From NCBI GenBank assembly GCA_002492335.1, contig DKYD01000003.1, positions 8,265-21,002 of the forward strand: a DNA stretch of 12,738 nucleotides. Direction: 5' to 3'. The position numbers were made by a program, and so were the translations under genes. The stretch is from Lachnospiraceae bacterium UBA7109 (lineage in GTDB: Bacteria > Bacillota > Clostridia > Lachnospirales > Lachnospiraceae). Below are positions 1 through 6,886 of the stretch, one piece after another. Position 1 is the stretch's first letter, and each line of letters begins with the position of its first letter. The notes beneath the pieces are model-generated. The model saw nothing but the letters and a program-made list of their open reading frames with translations, had not been told where the DNA came from and ran no database searches.

Positions 1-3
1 GAC

Positions 4-36
4 CCCGGAGCCTTCGGTTTATCCGACTGCTCCGGG
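4..36 (-). terminator. Strong hairpin after the SLH protein gene, probable terminator
   Basis: Arms at 4-11 and 29-36 are perfectly complementary (8 bp, GC-rich). A 2x2 internal mismatch follows, then a 4-bp inner stem (14-17 with 23-26) closing a 5-nt loop. It begins 31 nt past the stop codon of the minus-strand gene, with A-rich sequence before it. The U-run expected after the hairpin on the minus strand would lie outside the window, so the tail cannot be checked and the call rests on the stem and its position. Confidence 0.55.
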
Positions 37-67
37 ATCTTATTCTTCTCATCATTCAAAATAATGA

Positions 68-2077
68 TTACTCTCCATACTTCTCTAAAAATCTCTGAAT
101 GATTGTTGCACACTCCGCACGGCTTGCATTTCCCTGCGGATCAAGTCTGGTTCCGTTATCCTTGCCGGTAATAATTCCATTTCCGACCGCCCACCGCATT
201 GCTTCCGCCGCAAACGCATTTACCTGTGAAGCATCTGAAAACTTATTAAAATCTGTCACAGTTCCCAAAGGATATTTTTTATACATTGCATAACGGTACA
301 TAATAGCCGCCATCTGCTCCCGGTTAATATTGTCTGCCGGGCCAAAACATCCGGTATCTGAATATCCATTTACCATGTTCACACTATTTGCCCATAAAAT
401 TGCGCTGGTATACCAGATTTTATCTCCTACATCTCTGAATTTCGCAGTGTAATCAATCTTCGGTTCCCCGTTCATACGATACAGAATAACCGCAAACTGT
501 GCACGGGCAAGCGGCTTCTCAGGACCAAAATGCTTATCATCCATACCTGTCATAATCTTTTTCCGGTATATGCTGAGAACAGTATCATAATACCATTGTC
601 CTTCCTGCACATCTTCAAAAGACATCGGAATTTCTGCCGGAGGCTCGTCTACCGGAGGCTCATCTGTTGAAGGCTCGTCTGTTGGAGGCTCGTCTACCGG
701 AGGCTCGTCTGTTGAAGGCTCGTCTACCGGAGGCTCTTCTTTCGGAATCATATATCTCAGCCCGGTTTCTTCCGGTGAGGATGCAACGGAATATTGTATT
801 CCCTGATTATATTTCCGGATTCCATAAAGGTAACTTCCGGATAAATCCGGCTGGTATACAAGCTCATCCTTTCCACTGTCCGGCGAAAACTTTCTTATCT
901 CTTTCGCTGTATTATAATAAATCTCATCTCCCCACAGAACAAGTCCGGAAAACACACCAACCCATACAGAACCAGCATTTCCCATAACCGGCCATGTACC
1001 AGGATCTGTCACAAGAGTTTCTTCTTCATCTGTTCTTTTATATATACCGTCTTCTTTCATATAATACACGGAATCTTTATATTCTATAATCGGACCGGTA
1101 ACATCAGACCAGTATGTCGTATCATATTTCGTATTATCACAGGGAATATCTGAAACTATATCCTGCAATGTCCAGCCATAATGCCCGTTGTCTCCCACAC
1201 GTGGCTCCTGTATCGCCGCATCACTTACGAGGAAATACCCATATCTGACTTTCCCGAACTTATCATTCACCGGGTCATCCCACGTACAATCCACATGATA
1301 ATAAGAATCTTCGATTTTAACAATGTTCCATCCATGCCCCATACCCCCGCTGGACGTCACATGACATTCAATCCCCAGAAGATTCATAATATATTTATAT
1401 CCATAAGAATATGCCATGCAGACTCCCGTTTCATTCATAAAAATACCGCCGCTTCGAAATGAATCATCCGGCACCGGACTTTGCTGTTCATACTCATACT
1501 GTGTGATAAAATAGTCATGAATCACTCTTGCCTTCTTCTCATCTGACATCTCGTCTGTAACCTGGTCCAGAATTTCTTCCACCTTTTTTTCTACCTTTTC
1601 AAACCAGTCTTTCGTTTCCTCAGGGCTCATGGAATTCTCAAGCCTGATTTCCACATAATAATTCCCTGCATATAATGACGCAAGCTCTATTCCATTACTG
1701 AAATACGGCGAGAAAAACTGCAGATACTGTATCCGGTACTTATTTCTGTCTACATGCAGATCTCTTATATTCACCTGCGTCTCTCCCGCTAACAGAGCCG
1801 TCTTTACTTTATCTTCCAAAAGGAAAAGCAGCTCTTCTTCCTCATATTCTTCCTCTGCCTGCGCCCCAATCTGTGCATCCTCTGCAGCGGCAGCCGGAAT
1901 TTCTTCCACAACCGGCTCCTTCCACATATCGGCTTCCAGTGTATGCAGCGTTTCTTCTGCATATTTTTCCGCATTTCCATCAGATTCCACAGCAAAAGCC
2001 ACGGAAGAAAAGGAGGACAAAGCCACCATCATACTCATCAGGATGAAACTTCCTGCTTTTAAATATTTTTTCATCAT
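68..2077 (-). CDS. Secreted transglutaminase-like protein with three SLH domains
   Basis: A 669-residue exported protein that probably acts at the cell wall. Residues 1-29 form a signal peptide with a hydrophobic core and an AFA cleavage site before V30. An acidic linker follows (about 50-85). Residues about 180-290 are a transglutaminase-like papain-fold domain: Cys220 in GVCMAYSYGY, His248 in GHGW and Asp263 in HVDCTW form the expected Cys-His-Asp triad. Residues about 325-445 are Tyr/Trp-rich and may be a beta-repeat region. Residues 447-482 are a DEPP/DEPS/DEPT repeat spacer, and three SLH domains (about 485-540, 546-602, 610-669) would hold the protein on secondary wall polymers. The start has an AGGAG site 7 nt upstream; a second ATG follows directly. 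Whether the triad cross-links, cleaves or amidates, and on which substrate, is unknown. The upstream MocR gene is only 26 nt away. Confidence 0.88.
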   Translation of the reverse strand: MMKKYLKAGSFILMSMMVALSSFSSVAFAVESDGNAEKYAEETLHTLEADMWKEPVVEEIPAAAAEDAQIGAQAEEEYEEEELLFLLEDKVKTALLAGETQVNIRDLHVDRNKYRIQYLQFFSPYFSNGIELASLYAGNYYVEIRLENSMSPEETKDWFEKVEKKVEEILDQVTDEMSDEKKARVIHDYFITQYEYEQQSPVPDDSFRSGGIFMNETGVCMAYSYGYKYIMNLLGIECHVTSSGGMGHGWNIVKIEDSYYHVDCTWDDPVNDKFGKVRYGYFLVSDAAIQEPRVGDNGHYGWTLQDIVSDIPCDNTKYDTTYWSDVTGPIIEYKDSVYYMKEDGIYKRTDEEETLVTDPGTWPVMGNAGSVWVGVFSGLVLWGDEIYYNTAKEIRKFSPDSGKDELVYQPDLSGSYLYGIRKYNQGIQYSVASSPEETGLRYMIPKEEPPVDEPSTDEPPVDEPPTDEPSTDEPPVDEPPAEIPMSFEDVQEGQWYYDTVLSIYRKKIMTGMDDKHFGPEKPLARAQFAVILYRMNGEPKIDYTAKFRDVGDKIWYTSAILWANSVNMVNGYSDTGCFGPADNINREQMAAIMYRYAMYKKYPLGTVTDFNKFSDASQVNAFAAEAMRWAVGNGIITGKDNGTRLDPQGNASRAECATIIQRFLEKYGE
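636..740 (-). repeat. 15-bp tandem repeat encoding the Pro/Asp/Glu linker
   Basis: The ten-base unit aggctcgtct, or a one-base variant, recurs at 641, 656, 671, 686, 701, 716 and 731, a strict 15-base period with seven copies. Each unit encodes one DEPPV, DEPST or DEPPT pentapeptide of the spacer between the catalytic half and the SLH domains. The period is a multiple of three, so gain or loss of units would keep the frame and only change linker length. Confidence 0.9.
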
Positions 2078-2103
2078 AAATTTGCTCCTTTTTAGCTAAA
2101 CTT

Positions 2104-3498
2104 TTAGTTCCAACAAGAGATCAATATCTTCACGGCTTCCCGTATTTGTATCTCTGTAAGGTTAGCATATCCTAAAAGGATGGTTGCCTCCTCATCCTCT
2201 ATATTCTGAATCCGGTAGTCTGAGAGTCCGTACACCTTTATTCCCCGCTCTTTTGCCCTTTCAATCAGTTCTTTCTCACTCCTCCCATCCCGAAAAGTCA
2301 GAAGGAGATGCACTCCGGCATGTTCTCCGGATATCCGGCAGCTGTTCATCAGCGGTTTCAACTCCTCGATCAGCACATCATGACGGCTTTTGTACATCGC
2401 ACGCATTTTATTTAAATGTCTTTCATAATATCCGTCTTCTATAAAGCGCTGTACAATACACTGGTCTACCTTGGATACTGTAGAATGAATAAATTTTCCG
2501 CTTTGATTATATATTTTTAAGAGTGATTCGGGCAGTACCATATAACTCAGACGAATGGCGGGCGCAATGGATTTGGAAAATGTGCCAAGATAAATAACTT
2601 TTCCGGCTCCATCATATCCCTGCAATGCAGGAATCGGCTTCCCTTTATACCGGAATTCACTGTCATAATCATCCTCAATAATATAACGGTTTTCCTTTCT
2701 TCCTGCCCATTTCAAGAGCTCCATCCTGCGTTTCACCGGCATAACAATTCCCGTCGGATACTGATGCGATGGCGTCACGTAAGCAATATCTGCGTCCGAA
2801 GCCGCCAGCTCTGTCACCTTCATCCCACTTTTATCCAACGATATCGGTACTGTCTCATAGCCCAGACTGGAAATCAGACGGTATGCCTGTTTGTAAACCG
2901 GATTTTCAAACGCAATTCTATAGTCTTTTCCCAGCACAATACTCAGAAGCATTAAAATATAATCACTTCCTGCTCCCACAACGATCTGCTCCGGGATACA
3001 ATTCACTCCTCTTGCCTGATACAGATAATTGCAGAGTGCACGCCGGAAGCTGTATTCTCCCTTTGAATCTCCCGAACGAAACAATTCCGTCTTGTCATCC
3101 ATGAGTATCTCTTTTGAAAGTTTTCTCCATACATTATATGGAAATCCCTTTAAGTCAACCCCATTCGGTGTGAAATCGTAACTGTAACCCGTACCCTTTT
3201 CTTCTTCCTTTTCCGGCTCACTTCGTTCTTTTTGAATATAATACAATCCTTCAATCTGAGCCACGTAAAACCCACGGTAAGGCTCGGATTCAATATACCC
3301 CTCCGACAAAAGCTGCTCATAGGCAAGTTCAACTGTACTTCTGCTGACCTCCAGATATCTTGCTAATGCCCTCGTAGACGGAAGCTTTTCTCCATACGGA
3401 ATCTTTCCGTTTCGAATGTCTGATCGGATATATCTATATATCTGCTCGTAAAGCGGTATCCTCGAATCCGTCCTGAGATTCATAGTCAATTCATTCAT
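2104..3498 (-). CDS. MocR/GabR-type PLP-dependent transcriptional regulator
   Basis: A chimeric regulator of 464 residues, close to the usual 460-500. The N-terminal GntR winged helix-turn-helix (about residues 10-80) carries the typical GEKLPSTRALARYL and VSRSTVELAYEQLL segments. After a charged linker (about 88-105) comes a fold-type I aminotransferase domain. It has the Asp in IIEDDYDSEF (about D276) and the Lys in YLGTFSKS (about K309) that hold pyridoxal phosphate in GabR. Relatives sense PLP or a PLP-amine adduct and control PLP synthesis, GABA use or a neighbouring gene; the effector cannot be read here. I chose ATG at 3498 because GGGAG lies 5 nt upstream. A TTG at 3531 would add 11 residues but lies in the tail of the glnS hairpin. 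The secreted SLH protein follows in the same direction after 26 nt, so co-transcription is likely. Confidence 0.9.
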   Translation of the reverse strand: MNELTMNLRTDSRIPLYEQIYRYIRSDIRNGKIPYGEKLPSTRALARYLEVSRSTVELAYEQLLSEGYIESEPYRGFYVAQIEGLYYIQKERSEPEKEEEKGTGYSYDFTPNGVDLKGFPYNVWRKLSKEILMDDKTELFRSGDSKGEYSFRRALCNYLYQARGVNCIPEQIVVGAGSDYILMLLSIVLGKDYRIAFENPVYKQAYRLISSLGYETVPISLDKSGMKVTELAASDADIAYVTPSHQYPTGIVMPVKRRMELLKWAGRKENRYIIEDDYDSEFRYKGKPIPALQGYDGAGKVIYLGTFSKSIAPAIRLSYMVLPESLLKIYNQSGKFIHSTVSKVDQCIVQRFIEDGYYERHLNKMRAMYKSRHDVLIEELKPLMNSCRISGEHAGVHLLLTFRDGRSEKELIERAKERGIKVYGLSDYRIQNIEDEEATILLGYANLTEIQIREAVKILISCWN

Positions 3499-3535
3499 AT
3501 TGTCTCCCACCCCGACTCTGTACAAAACCAAATAG

Positions 3536-3560
3536 GAGGACGGAAATCATTCCCGTCCTC
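3536..3560 (-). terminator. Terminator-like hairpin after glnS
   Basis: Perfect 8-bp inverted repeat (3536-3543 with 3553-3560) around a 9-nt loop, starting 6 nt after the glnS stop. On the minus strand an A-rich run precedes it and a mixed T/G tail follows, so the U-tract is imperfect. On the plus strand a better T-run (tactttttatttt) follows, but no plus-strand gene ends here. It separates glnS from the MocR gene and may instead, or also, be a regulator site. Confidence 0.6.
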
Positions 3561-3566
3561 TACTTT

Positions 3567-5234
3567 TTATTTTGGCAGCCGAAAGGAACTCTTCAGAGAC
3601 ACAATCCGGTTAAATACCAGTGCATCCGGCGATGAGTCCTTAGAATCTATACAAAAATATCCATTTCTTACAAACTGGAAACTGTCATGCCCTTTTGCAT
3701 CCGCAAAACTGTCTTCCACATAACAGTTTTTACGAATTTCCAATGAATTCGGATTCAGGTTCAGGGAGCCATCCTCTTTATTATAAACGCCTTTTTCTTC
3801 ATCTACCAGGTTCTCATACAATCTTACTTCTGCCTGCTTTGCATAAGGTGCCGCAACCCAGTGGATTGTTCCTTTTACCTTACGTCCGGTAAATCCCGTT
3901 CCGCATTTCGTCTCCGGATCATACGTGCAATGCACCACTGTCACATTCCCGTCTTCATCTGTCTCATAGCTTTCACATTTCACAAAATAAGCATTCATCA
4001 GACGTACTTCATTACCCGGGAAAAGGCGGAAGTATTTTTTCGGTGGTTCAATCATAAAATCATCACGTTCAATATAAAGCTCTCTGCAGAACGGAATCTG
4101 ACGCTTTCCAAGTTCCGGGTTCTCAAGATTATTATCTGCTTCCAGATATTCTGTCTCTCCTTCCGGATAATTATCAATGACAAGCCTGATCGGATCAAGA
4201 ACCGCCATCATACGAGGTCTCTTAAGCTTCAAATCCTCACGGATACAATATTCAAGCATGGCATAATCTACAGAACTCTGGCTTTTGGACACACCGCACA
4301 AATCAATAAACATCTTCAAAGACTCCGGCGTAAATCCTCTCCTTCTAAGAGCGGCAATGGACACAAGCCTTGGATCATCCCAACCGTCCACAATACCATC
4401 TTGTACCAGTTTCTTAATATATCTCTTTCCGGTTACCACATTTGTAAGATATAATTTTGCAAACTCAATCTGACGCGGCGCCGGGTCAAATTCACACTCC
4501 CTGACTACCCAGTCATAAAGAGGCCTGTGATCTTCAAATTCCAATGTACAGATAGAATGAGTAATCTTCTCTACTGCATCCTCAATCGGATGTGCAAAAT
4601 CATACATCGGATAAATGCACCATTTATCTCCGGTATTGTGATGCGTCATATGAGCCACACGATAAATAACCGGATCCCGCATATTGATATTCGGGGACGA
4701 CATATCGATCTTTGCACGAAGAACCTTCTCGCCATCTTTAAATTCGCCATTCTTCATCCTCTCAAACAACGCAAGATTTTCTTCTACAGAACGATCCCGG
4801 TATGGACTGTCCTTTCCCGCTTCCGTAAGAGTTCCCCTGTATGCACGGATTTCCTCTGCTGACAAATCACATACGTATGCCTTACCCTTCTGAATCAGCT
4901 TTACAGCACACTCATACATCACATCAAAATAATCGGACGCAAAATACAGATGATCTTTAAAATCTGCCCCAAGCCATGCAACATCTTCCTTAATAGATTC
5001 TACGAACTCCATATCTTCTTTCGTCGGATTCGTATCATCAAATCTCAAATGGAAGGTTCCATTATATTTCCTGGCAAGTCCGGAATTCAAAAGAATAGAC
5101 TTCGCGTGCCCGATATGCAGATATCCATTTGGCTCCGGTGGAAATCTTGTACAGACTTCTGTATATACCCCTTCCGCCAGATCCTTATCTATCTCCTGCT
5201 CAATAAAATTCCTGGAAATCACTTCTTCTCCCAT
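3567..5234 (-). CDS. glnS: Glutaminyl-tRNA synthetase (GlnRS)
   Basis: Charges tRNA-Gln with glutamine using ATP, in the cytoplasm. The 555 residues match bacterial GlnRS, a class Ic synthetase. The signature PPEPNGYLHIGHAKS puts the HIGH motif at residues 40-43. RFDDTNP (64-70) and the EDHRPLYDW block fit the GlnRS active site, and GWDDPRL with LRRRGFTPE (about 284-303) is typical. The second catalytic motif is divergent: where E. coli GlnRS has VMSKRKL, this protein reads VTGKRYI (about 267-273), keeping the Lys-Arg. The C-terminal half (about 345-555) is the beta-barrel anticodon-binding region. The ATG has AGGAGG 5 nt upstream and a good promoter about 45-70 nt upstream. Many Firmicutes make Gln-tRNA through GatCAB instead, so a standalone GlnRS is a lineage trait, in known cases linked to transfer. 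Confidence 0.96.
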   Translation of the reverse strand: MGEEVISRNFIEQEIDKDLAEGVYTEVCTRFPPEPNGYLHIGHAKSILLNSGLARKYNGTFHLRFDDTNPTKEDMEFVESIKEDVAWLGADFKDHLYFASDYFDVMYECAVKLIQKGKAYVCDLSAEEIRAYRGTLTEAGKDSPYRDRSVEENLALFERMKNGEFKDGEKVLRAKIDMSSPNINMRDPVIYRVAHMTHHNTGDKWCIYPMYDFAHPIEDAVEKITHSICTLEFEDHRPLYDWVVRECEFDPAPRQIEFAKLYLTNVVTGKRYIKKLVQDGIVDGWDDPRLVSIAALRRRGFTPESLKMFIDLCGVSKSQSSVDYAMLEYCIREDLKLKRPRMMAVLDPIRLVIDNYPEGETEYLEADNNLENPELGKRQIPFCRELYIERDDFMIEPPKKYFRLFPGNEVRLMNAYFVKCESYETDEDGNVTVVHCTYDPETKCGTGFTGRKVKGTIHWVAAPYAKQAEVRLYENLVDEEKGVYNKEDGSLNLNPNSLEIRKNCYVEDSFADAKGHDSFQFVRNGYFCIDSKDSSPDALVFNRIVSLKSSFRLPK

Positions 5235-5278
5235 AGTTTCCTCCTGGTTTATATTCTCTCAAATAGCTGTAGCAATTC

Positions 5279-5307
5279 ATTTTACCATAAAAAGTAAAGG
5301 GAAACAA
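5279..5307 (-). promoter_or_regulatory. Probable sigma-A promoter of glnS
   Basis: On the minus strand the -35 is TTGTTT (5302-5307) and the -10 is TAAAAT (5279-5284), with an exact 17-base spacer. Transcription would start near 5272, giving a leader of about 38 nt. That is too short for a T-box riboswitch. It lies directly downstream of the tRNA-Thr terminator, as expected for an independent unit. Confidence 0.65.
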
Positions 5308-5322
5308 GGCTCTACAACAATA

Positions 5323-5348
5323 AAACCCCTTGAAAATCCAAGGGGTTT
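5323..5348 (-). terminator. Rho-independent terminator of the tRNA-Thr / sigH transcript
   Basis: Perfect 10-bp inverted repeat (5323-5332 with 5339-5348) with a 6-nt loop. On the minus strand the stem ends CAAGGGGTTT and runs into TATTGTTG, a short U-rich tail. It starts 6 nt past the 3' end of the tRNA gene. No other terminator is visible between sigH and this point, so it probably ends the sigH operon transcript as well. Confidence 0.82.
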
Positions 5349-5354
5349 ACAAAA

Positions 5355-5427
5355 AGCTGCCTAGCGGACTTGAACCGCCGACCTCCGCCTTACCAAGGCG
5401 ACGCTCTACCGACTGAGCCAAGGCAGC
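5355..5427 (-). tRNA. tRNA-Thr (anticodon GGU)
   Basis: Folds as a full 73-nt cloverleaf on the minus strand. The acceptor arms GCTGCCT and AGGCAGC pair perfectly, with discriminator T. The D arm is GCTC/GAGC with loop AGTCGGTA. The anticodon stem is TCGCC/GGCGG around loop TTGGTAA, giving anticodon GGT, which reads ACC and ACU. The T arm is GGCGG/CCGCT with loop TTCAAGT. CCA is not encoded; the 3' end runs into TTTT. It is a single tRNA gene between sigH and glnS with its own promoter and terminator. Confidence 0.96.
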
Positions 5428-5452
5428 ACGCATATATCCATGCAACATTAAC

Positions 5453-5482
5453 AATATACAATAAATAGCCTCTGTTTGTCAA
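5453..5482 (-). promoter_or_regulatory. Promoter of tRNA-Thr
   Basis: Consensus -35 TTGACA at 5477-5482 and -10 TATATT at 5453-5458 on the minus strand, spaced 18 bases; GTATAT gives a 17-base alternative. Transcription would start about 20 nt before the mature tRNA. The -35 begins only 7 nt after the sigH stop codon. Confidence 0.75.
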
Positions 5483-5489
5483 TGCCATT

Positions 5490-6107
5490 TCAACGGTTTT
5501 TCGATTTTTCTTCTTCCAGAATTTTTTCCGTCTTTCCTTTAATCCGCTGAAGGGCATTATCGATAGTCTTCGGGCTCTTGTCAAGAAGCCTTGCAATCGT
5601 CTTATAATCAGTTCCTAAAAGGTGCAGATACAGCACACGGTTTTCCAAATCGCTGAGGCTTTCTTCCAGCCGCGTCTCAATCAATTCTACGTATTCCCTT
5701 CCCAGAAAAAGCGCCTCCGGGTCGCTTTCCGTACTTGCTTCTACCGTCTCGATCAATGCTTCTTTTTCTTCATTCTTCTCATAAAGAGAGACATAGGAGT
5801 TAAGCGGGCTGTGTTTCTTTCTCTTGGAAGCCCTGGCGGCCGAATAAATCTGCCTTCTGATACAGAGACTGGCAAAACTGAAAAAAGATGCCTTCTGATC
5901 CGGTTCATAATCCTGCACTGCCTTAAACAGACCGATCATCCCCTCCTGAATCAGATCTTCGTTTTCCCCACCGAGGAGATACATCGCGTTCGCTTCCTTA
6001 CGTACAAGATTTTTATATTTTTCCATAATATAGTCGATAATCTTCCTGTCCCCGCTCCGCAGTTCCCGAATCAGCTGTTCATCCGTCATTGTGTCATACT
6101 TTGACAT
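5490..6107 (-). CDS. sigH: RNA polymerase sigma factor SigH (sigma-70 family)
   Basis: Directs RNA polymerase to genes of the transition to stationary phase and, in spore formers, early sporulation. The 205 residues are close to B. subtilis SigH. Region 2 spans about residues 25-110: the core-binding segment GGENEDLIQEGMIGLFKAV, then FFSFASLCIRRQI and the basic ARASKRKKHSPLNSYVSL. Region 4 is about 150-200, with the helix-turn-helix DYKTIARLLDKSPKTIDNALQRIKGK. No anti-sigma gene lies beside it. Position after cysE-cysS-mrnC-rlmB supports SigH over other short sigma factors, because this order is conserved in Bacillus and Clostridia. The ATG has GGAGG 6 nt upstream, in a 20-nt gap after rlmB. 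B. subtilis has yacP (rae1) between these two genes; here it is absent. SigH proves neither sporulation nor its loss in this strain. Confidence 0.92.
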   Translation of the reverse strand: MSKYDTMTDEQLIRELRSGDRKIIDYIMEKYKNLVRKEANAMYLLGGENEDLIQEGMIGLFKAVQDYEPDQKASFFSFASLCIRRQIYSAARASKRKKHSPLNSYVSLYEKNEEKEALIETVEASTESDPEALFLGREYVELIETRLEESLSDLENRVLYLHLLGTDYKTIARLLDKSPKTIDNALQRIKGKTEKILEEEKSKNR

Positions 6108-6127
6108 CTTCTTCCTCCATATAATCT

Positions 6128-6886
6128 TTACTGCATTCTCTGTCTCACGATTTCATACGCAAGCACACCTGCCGCCACAGATGCATTCAGAGAATCAATG
6201 TCCCCTTTCATGGGAATACCGGCAATAAAATCACAGTTTTCTTTTACCAGACGACTGACGCCCTCTCCTTCATTGCCAATTACCAGACCGATCGGTCCGG
6301 TCAGGTTCTGACGGTACATCAGCTCTCCGCCCATATCCGCACAGACAAACCAAAGTCCCTTTTTCTTTAGTTCTTCCATTGTTTTTGCCAGATTGGTTAC
6401 CTTTGCAACCGGTGTATAGTTCAGCGCGCCTGCAGAAGTCTTTGCGACAATTGCCGTAAGCCCCGCCGCCCGGCGCTTCGGAATAATCACTCCATGCGCC
6501 CCTGCCAGATTCGCCGTACGGATAATCGCTCCCAGATTATGCGGATCCTCAATTCCGTCAAGCAGAATCAGAAACGGATCCTCCTTACGCTCTTCTGCCA
6601 GTTTCAGCATATCATCCACTTCCGCATATTCATAAGCCGCCACATACGCGATCACCCCTTGATGCCTTCCGGTCTCAGACATTTGATTCAGCCGCTCTTT
6701 CTCAACAAACTGCAGAATCGTATCGTGCTTTCTTGCCTCACGGACAATACTGCGCACCGGTCCGTCCTGACAGCCATCCAGGACATACAGCTTATCAACA
6801 GGCTTTCCGGAACGAAATGCTTCCATTACCGCATTCCGTCCTTCGATCATATTTTCATTTCCTGTATTCTTCCCTTGTTCACTCAT
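6128..6886 (-). CDS. rlmB: 23S rRNA (guanosine-2'-O-)-methyltransferase RlmB, TrmH family
   Basis: Uses S-adenosylmethionine to methylate the 2'-OH of a conserved guanosine (G2251 in E. coli) in the 23S rRNA P-loop. The first ~80 residues are the small RNA-binding substrate domain, with IEGRNAVMEAF typical of RlmB. The SPOUT knotted domain shows motif 1 DGIEDPHNLGAIIRTANLAG (about 110-129), motif 2 IGNEGEGVSRLV (about 203-214) and motif 3 IPMKGDIDSLNASVAAGVLAYE split over about 224-245, with the catalytic-site Asn and Arg residues present. I start at ATG 6886, which overlaps the mrnC stop as TGATG. A TTG one codon earlier is 8 nt from AGGAG and is also possible (adds one residue). Coupled translation with mrnC is likely. 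In B. subtilis the orthologue is yacO (trmH). Confidence 0.93.
   Translation of the reverse strand: MSEQGKNTGNENMIEGRNAVMEAFRSGKPVDKLYVLDGCQDGPVRSIVREARKHDTILQFVEKERLNQMSETGRHQGVIAYVAAYEYAEVDDMLKLAEERKEDPFLILLDGIEDPHNLGAIIRTANLAGAHGVIIPKRRAAGLTAIVAKTSAGALNYTPVAKVTNLAKTMEELKKKGLWFVCADMGGELMYRQNLTGPIGLVIGNEGEGVSRLVKENCDFIAGIPMKGDIDSLNASVAAGVLAYEIVRQRMQ

Noticed and set aside
636..740. CRISPR-like or intergenic repeat array
   Set aside because: The 15-bp units are contiguous, without unique spacers, and translate in frame as a Pro/Asp/Glu linker.
667..987. Plus-strand open frame rich in KARLPEA-type repeats
   Set aside because: It is the antisense reading of the linker repeat of the minus-strand SLH gene, with no ribosome binding site. 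Other long plus-strand frames opposite glnS, rlmB and the cassette genes are likewise shadows.
68..2077. Transglutaminase-like domain as the lasso-peptide B2 protease partner of the PqqD-like and kinase genes
   Set aside because: It is a secreted, SLH-anchored protein more than 7 kb away in a different transcription unit, and no lasso cyclase or precursor is present.
2094..2109. Imperfect inverted repeat (AGCTAAA / TTTAGTT) at the MocR stop codon as an operator for the SLH gene
   Set aside because: Seven-base AT-rich arms with one mismatch and a 2-nt gap can easily arise by chance, and MocR sites are usually direct repeats.
3499..3531. TTG start at 3531 for the MocR gene
   Set aside because: It falls in the tail of the glnS hairpin and adds 11 residues unlike GntR domains, while ATG 3498 has a well-placed GGGAG.
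5235..5322. T-box riboswitch in front of glnS (and likewise before cysE/cysS)
   Set aside because: The expected leader is about 38 nt for glnS, and the gap before cysE is 71 nt. Both are too short for a T-box, and no specifier or antiterminator structure is visible.
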